Below, one piece after another: positions 63,089-64,000 of a stretch of 64,000 nt of DNA. A program made the position numbers and the translations under genes. Source of the DNA: Streptomyces sp. NBC_01267 (GTDB lineage Bacteria; Actinomycetota; Actinomycetes; Streptomycetales; Streptomycetaceae); the NCBI RefSeq assembly GCF_036241575.1, contig NZ_CP108455.1, forward strand, positions 2,184,501 to 2,248,500, read 5' to 3'. Under the pieces are notes generated by a model that was not told the origin of the DNA, did not search any database, and worked only from the letters and a program-made list of their open reading frames with translations. Each line of letters opens with the position of its first letter. The stretch's first letter is position 1.

Positions 63089-63967
63089 ATGGGCTGGATC
63101 AGTACATCGGGTGGGTATGCCGTCACTCTGGACGGCGCGCGGCTGCGCTGTCGGAACGCGGCAGGGCGCGAGCTGAAGCAGGTGCCCGCCAAGCTGCGGG
63201 ACGACGCGGAGGTCGTACGGCTGCGGCAGTTGGCACAGTGGCTGGACCGGCACGAACGGGAGTGCCGGGAGCAGGTGGACACCTGGCTGGTGCGTTCGCT
63301 GCCGGTGCCCGCGGAGCTGCTGGCGCGGGTCTGGGCCGACACGGCATGGCAGGGAGCGCTGCGGGACCTGGTGGTGGCGCCGGTGCGCCCCGACGGTTCC
63401 CCGGACCTGGCGCGCGCCGGGTTCCTGCGCGACGCGGACCCCGAGCGGGGTATCGGCGTGGTGGACCTCGACGGGGATTCGGTGCGGCTGGACGCCGGGG
63501 CGGTACTGATGCCGCACCCGGTTCTCCTCGAAGACCTGGCGGAGCTGCGGGAGTTCGCGGCGGAGCTGGGCGTCGAGCAGGGGATCGAGCAGCTGTTCCG
63601 CGAGGTGTGGCCGATACCCGCCGAGCTGGACGGTGCGGCGCAGGAGTGGCGGGCCTACGCGGACGGGAAGTTCGAGGAGCTGCGCCACGCGACGGCGCGA
63701 GCGGTGTCGCACGGCTACCGGGTGCGCGGCGGGTCCGCCGTCTGCTCGCTGGTGGAGGACGGCCGTCCGCTGGAAGCGGCGTACTGGATCGGCGACGACT
63801 ACCCGGAGGGCGAGGCCTGCACGGGCGGTCTGGAGTGGCGGGGCGCGGGCGGTCGGCGGCTGCCGCTGCGTGAAGTCGGGCCGGTGGCCTGGTCGGAGGG
63901 GGCGCGGATGGCCGCGCTGGTGTACGCGGGTCGTGTGGTGCGGGACGAGTCGGAGGGGGAGCTGTGA
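63089..63967 (+). CDS. DUF4132-like conserved protein
   Basis: A 292-residue soluble protein starting MGWISTSGGYAVTLDGARLR, with KLRDDAEVVRLRQLAQWLDRHE and later WPIPAELDGAAQEWRAYADGKFEELRHA and ACTGGLEWRGAG. These match the C-terminal type of DUF4132 proteins. No catalytic residues are recognised. Divergent from dgt; its stop overlaps the GTG of the next gene by 3 bp. Confidence 0.65.
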   Translation: MGWISTSGGYAVTLDGARLRCRNAAGRELKQVPAKLRDDAEVVRLRQLAQWLDRHERECREQVDTWLVRSLPVPAELLARVWADTAWQGALRDLVVAPVRPDGSPDLARAGFLRDADPERGIGVVDLDGDSVRLDAGAVLMPHPVLLEDLAELREFAAELGVEQGIEQLFREVWPIPAELDGAAQEWRAYADGKFEELRHATARAVSHGYRVRGGSAVCSLVEDGRPLEAAYWIGDDYPEGEACTGGLEWRGAGGRRLPLREVGPVAWSEGARMAALVYAGRVVRDESEGEL

Positions 63968-64000
63968 ACGGACTTCTTGAGGCGGGGGCGGTGCTGCCCG
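63964..64000 (+). CDS. start of a gene running off the window
   Basis: GTG 63964 overlaps the preceding stop (GTGA) and begins MNGLLEAGAVLP. GGAGGGGGA lies 5-13 nt upstream. Translational coupling suggests a partner of the DUF4132-like protein. Too short to classify. Confidence 0.55.
   Translation, partial: MNGLLEAGAVLP

Overview
The window is high-GC actinobacterial DNA and almost certainly a Streptomyces chromosome. It has the fasR-fabD-fabH-acpP-fabF fatty-acid operon, an Mbl-type MreB homologue, an HrdA-like sigma factor beside dnaG and dgt, WhiJ/DUF397-type regulators, GTG starts and overlapping ATGA junctions. As far as I remember, the core gene order resembles that of S. coelicolor. 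That comparison is from memory, not a search.

Core part 1 (1-27.4 kb): an acetyltransferase and a serine hydrolase; a regulatory trio (HATPase protein, XRE regulator, DUF397 protein); a questin-oxidase-like protein and a pirin; then fasR and the fab operon. After these come an NAD-binding reductase, DUF3145, an SGNH lipoprotein, an aldose epimerase, an EI24 membrane protein, an SMP-30 protein, Ohr, a quinone-type reductase divergent from a MarR regulator, mbl, a GAF sensor with a truncated kinase domain, and an MFS exporter. The section ends with a molybdenum block: a ModB-ModC fusion, ModA, an HTH-Mop regulator, a molbindin and a small sulfite-oxidase-fold protein. Many intergenic gaps here hold GC-rich tandem repeats.

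Accessory region (27.4-50.5 kb): a Tat-exported poly-gamma-glutamate hydrolase; a NucA/NucB-like gene cut by an IS3 element; a frameshifted DUF6461-like gene; and a complete type I-E CRISPR-Cas locus. The cas genes run leftward as cas3, cse1, cse2, cas7, cas5, cas6e, cas1, cas2. One array lies directly downstream of cas2 and a second lies upstream of cas3. Both arrays have the same orientation. The second array carries its own copy of the leader, including about 110 bp of the 3' end of cas2. From 43.5 to 50.5 kb is a decayed island bounded by a 67-bp imperfect direct repeat whose last 27 bp are identical and include the 3' end of the CAU tRNA. The island carries an SRPBCC protein, a PH-like membrane protein, a truncated membrane/toxin-like gene, IS5, IS4 and IS3 elements, a possible MITE and decayed CRISPR repeats.

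Core part 2 (50.5-64 kb): three tRNA genes (one CAU, two Asn), a YtxH-like protein, an FGGY kinase, a heterodimeric ABC exporter, hrdA, dnaG, a flavin reductase, dgt, a DUF4132-like protein and the first codons of a further gene.

The most unusual signal is the duplicated leader that is embedded in cas2 coding sequence, next to a tRNA-bounded decayed element. No similarity search was run. Family names rest on motifs and recall.
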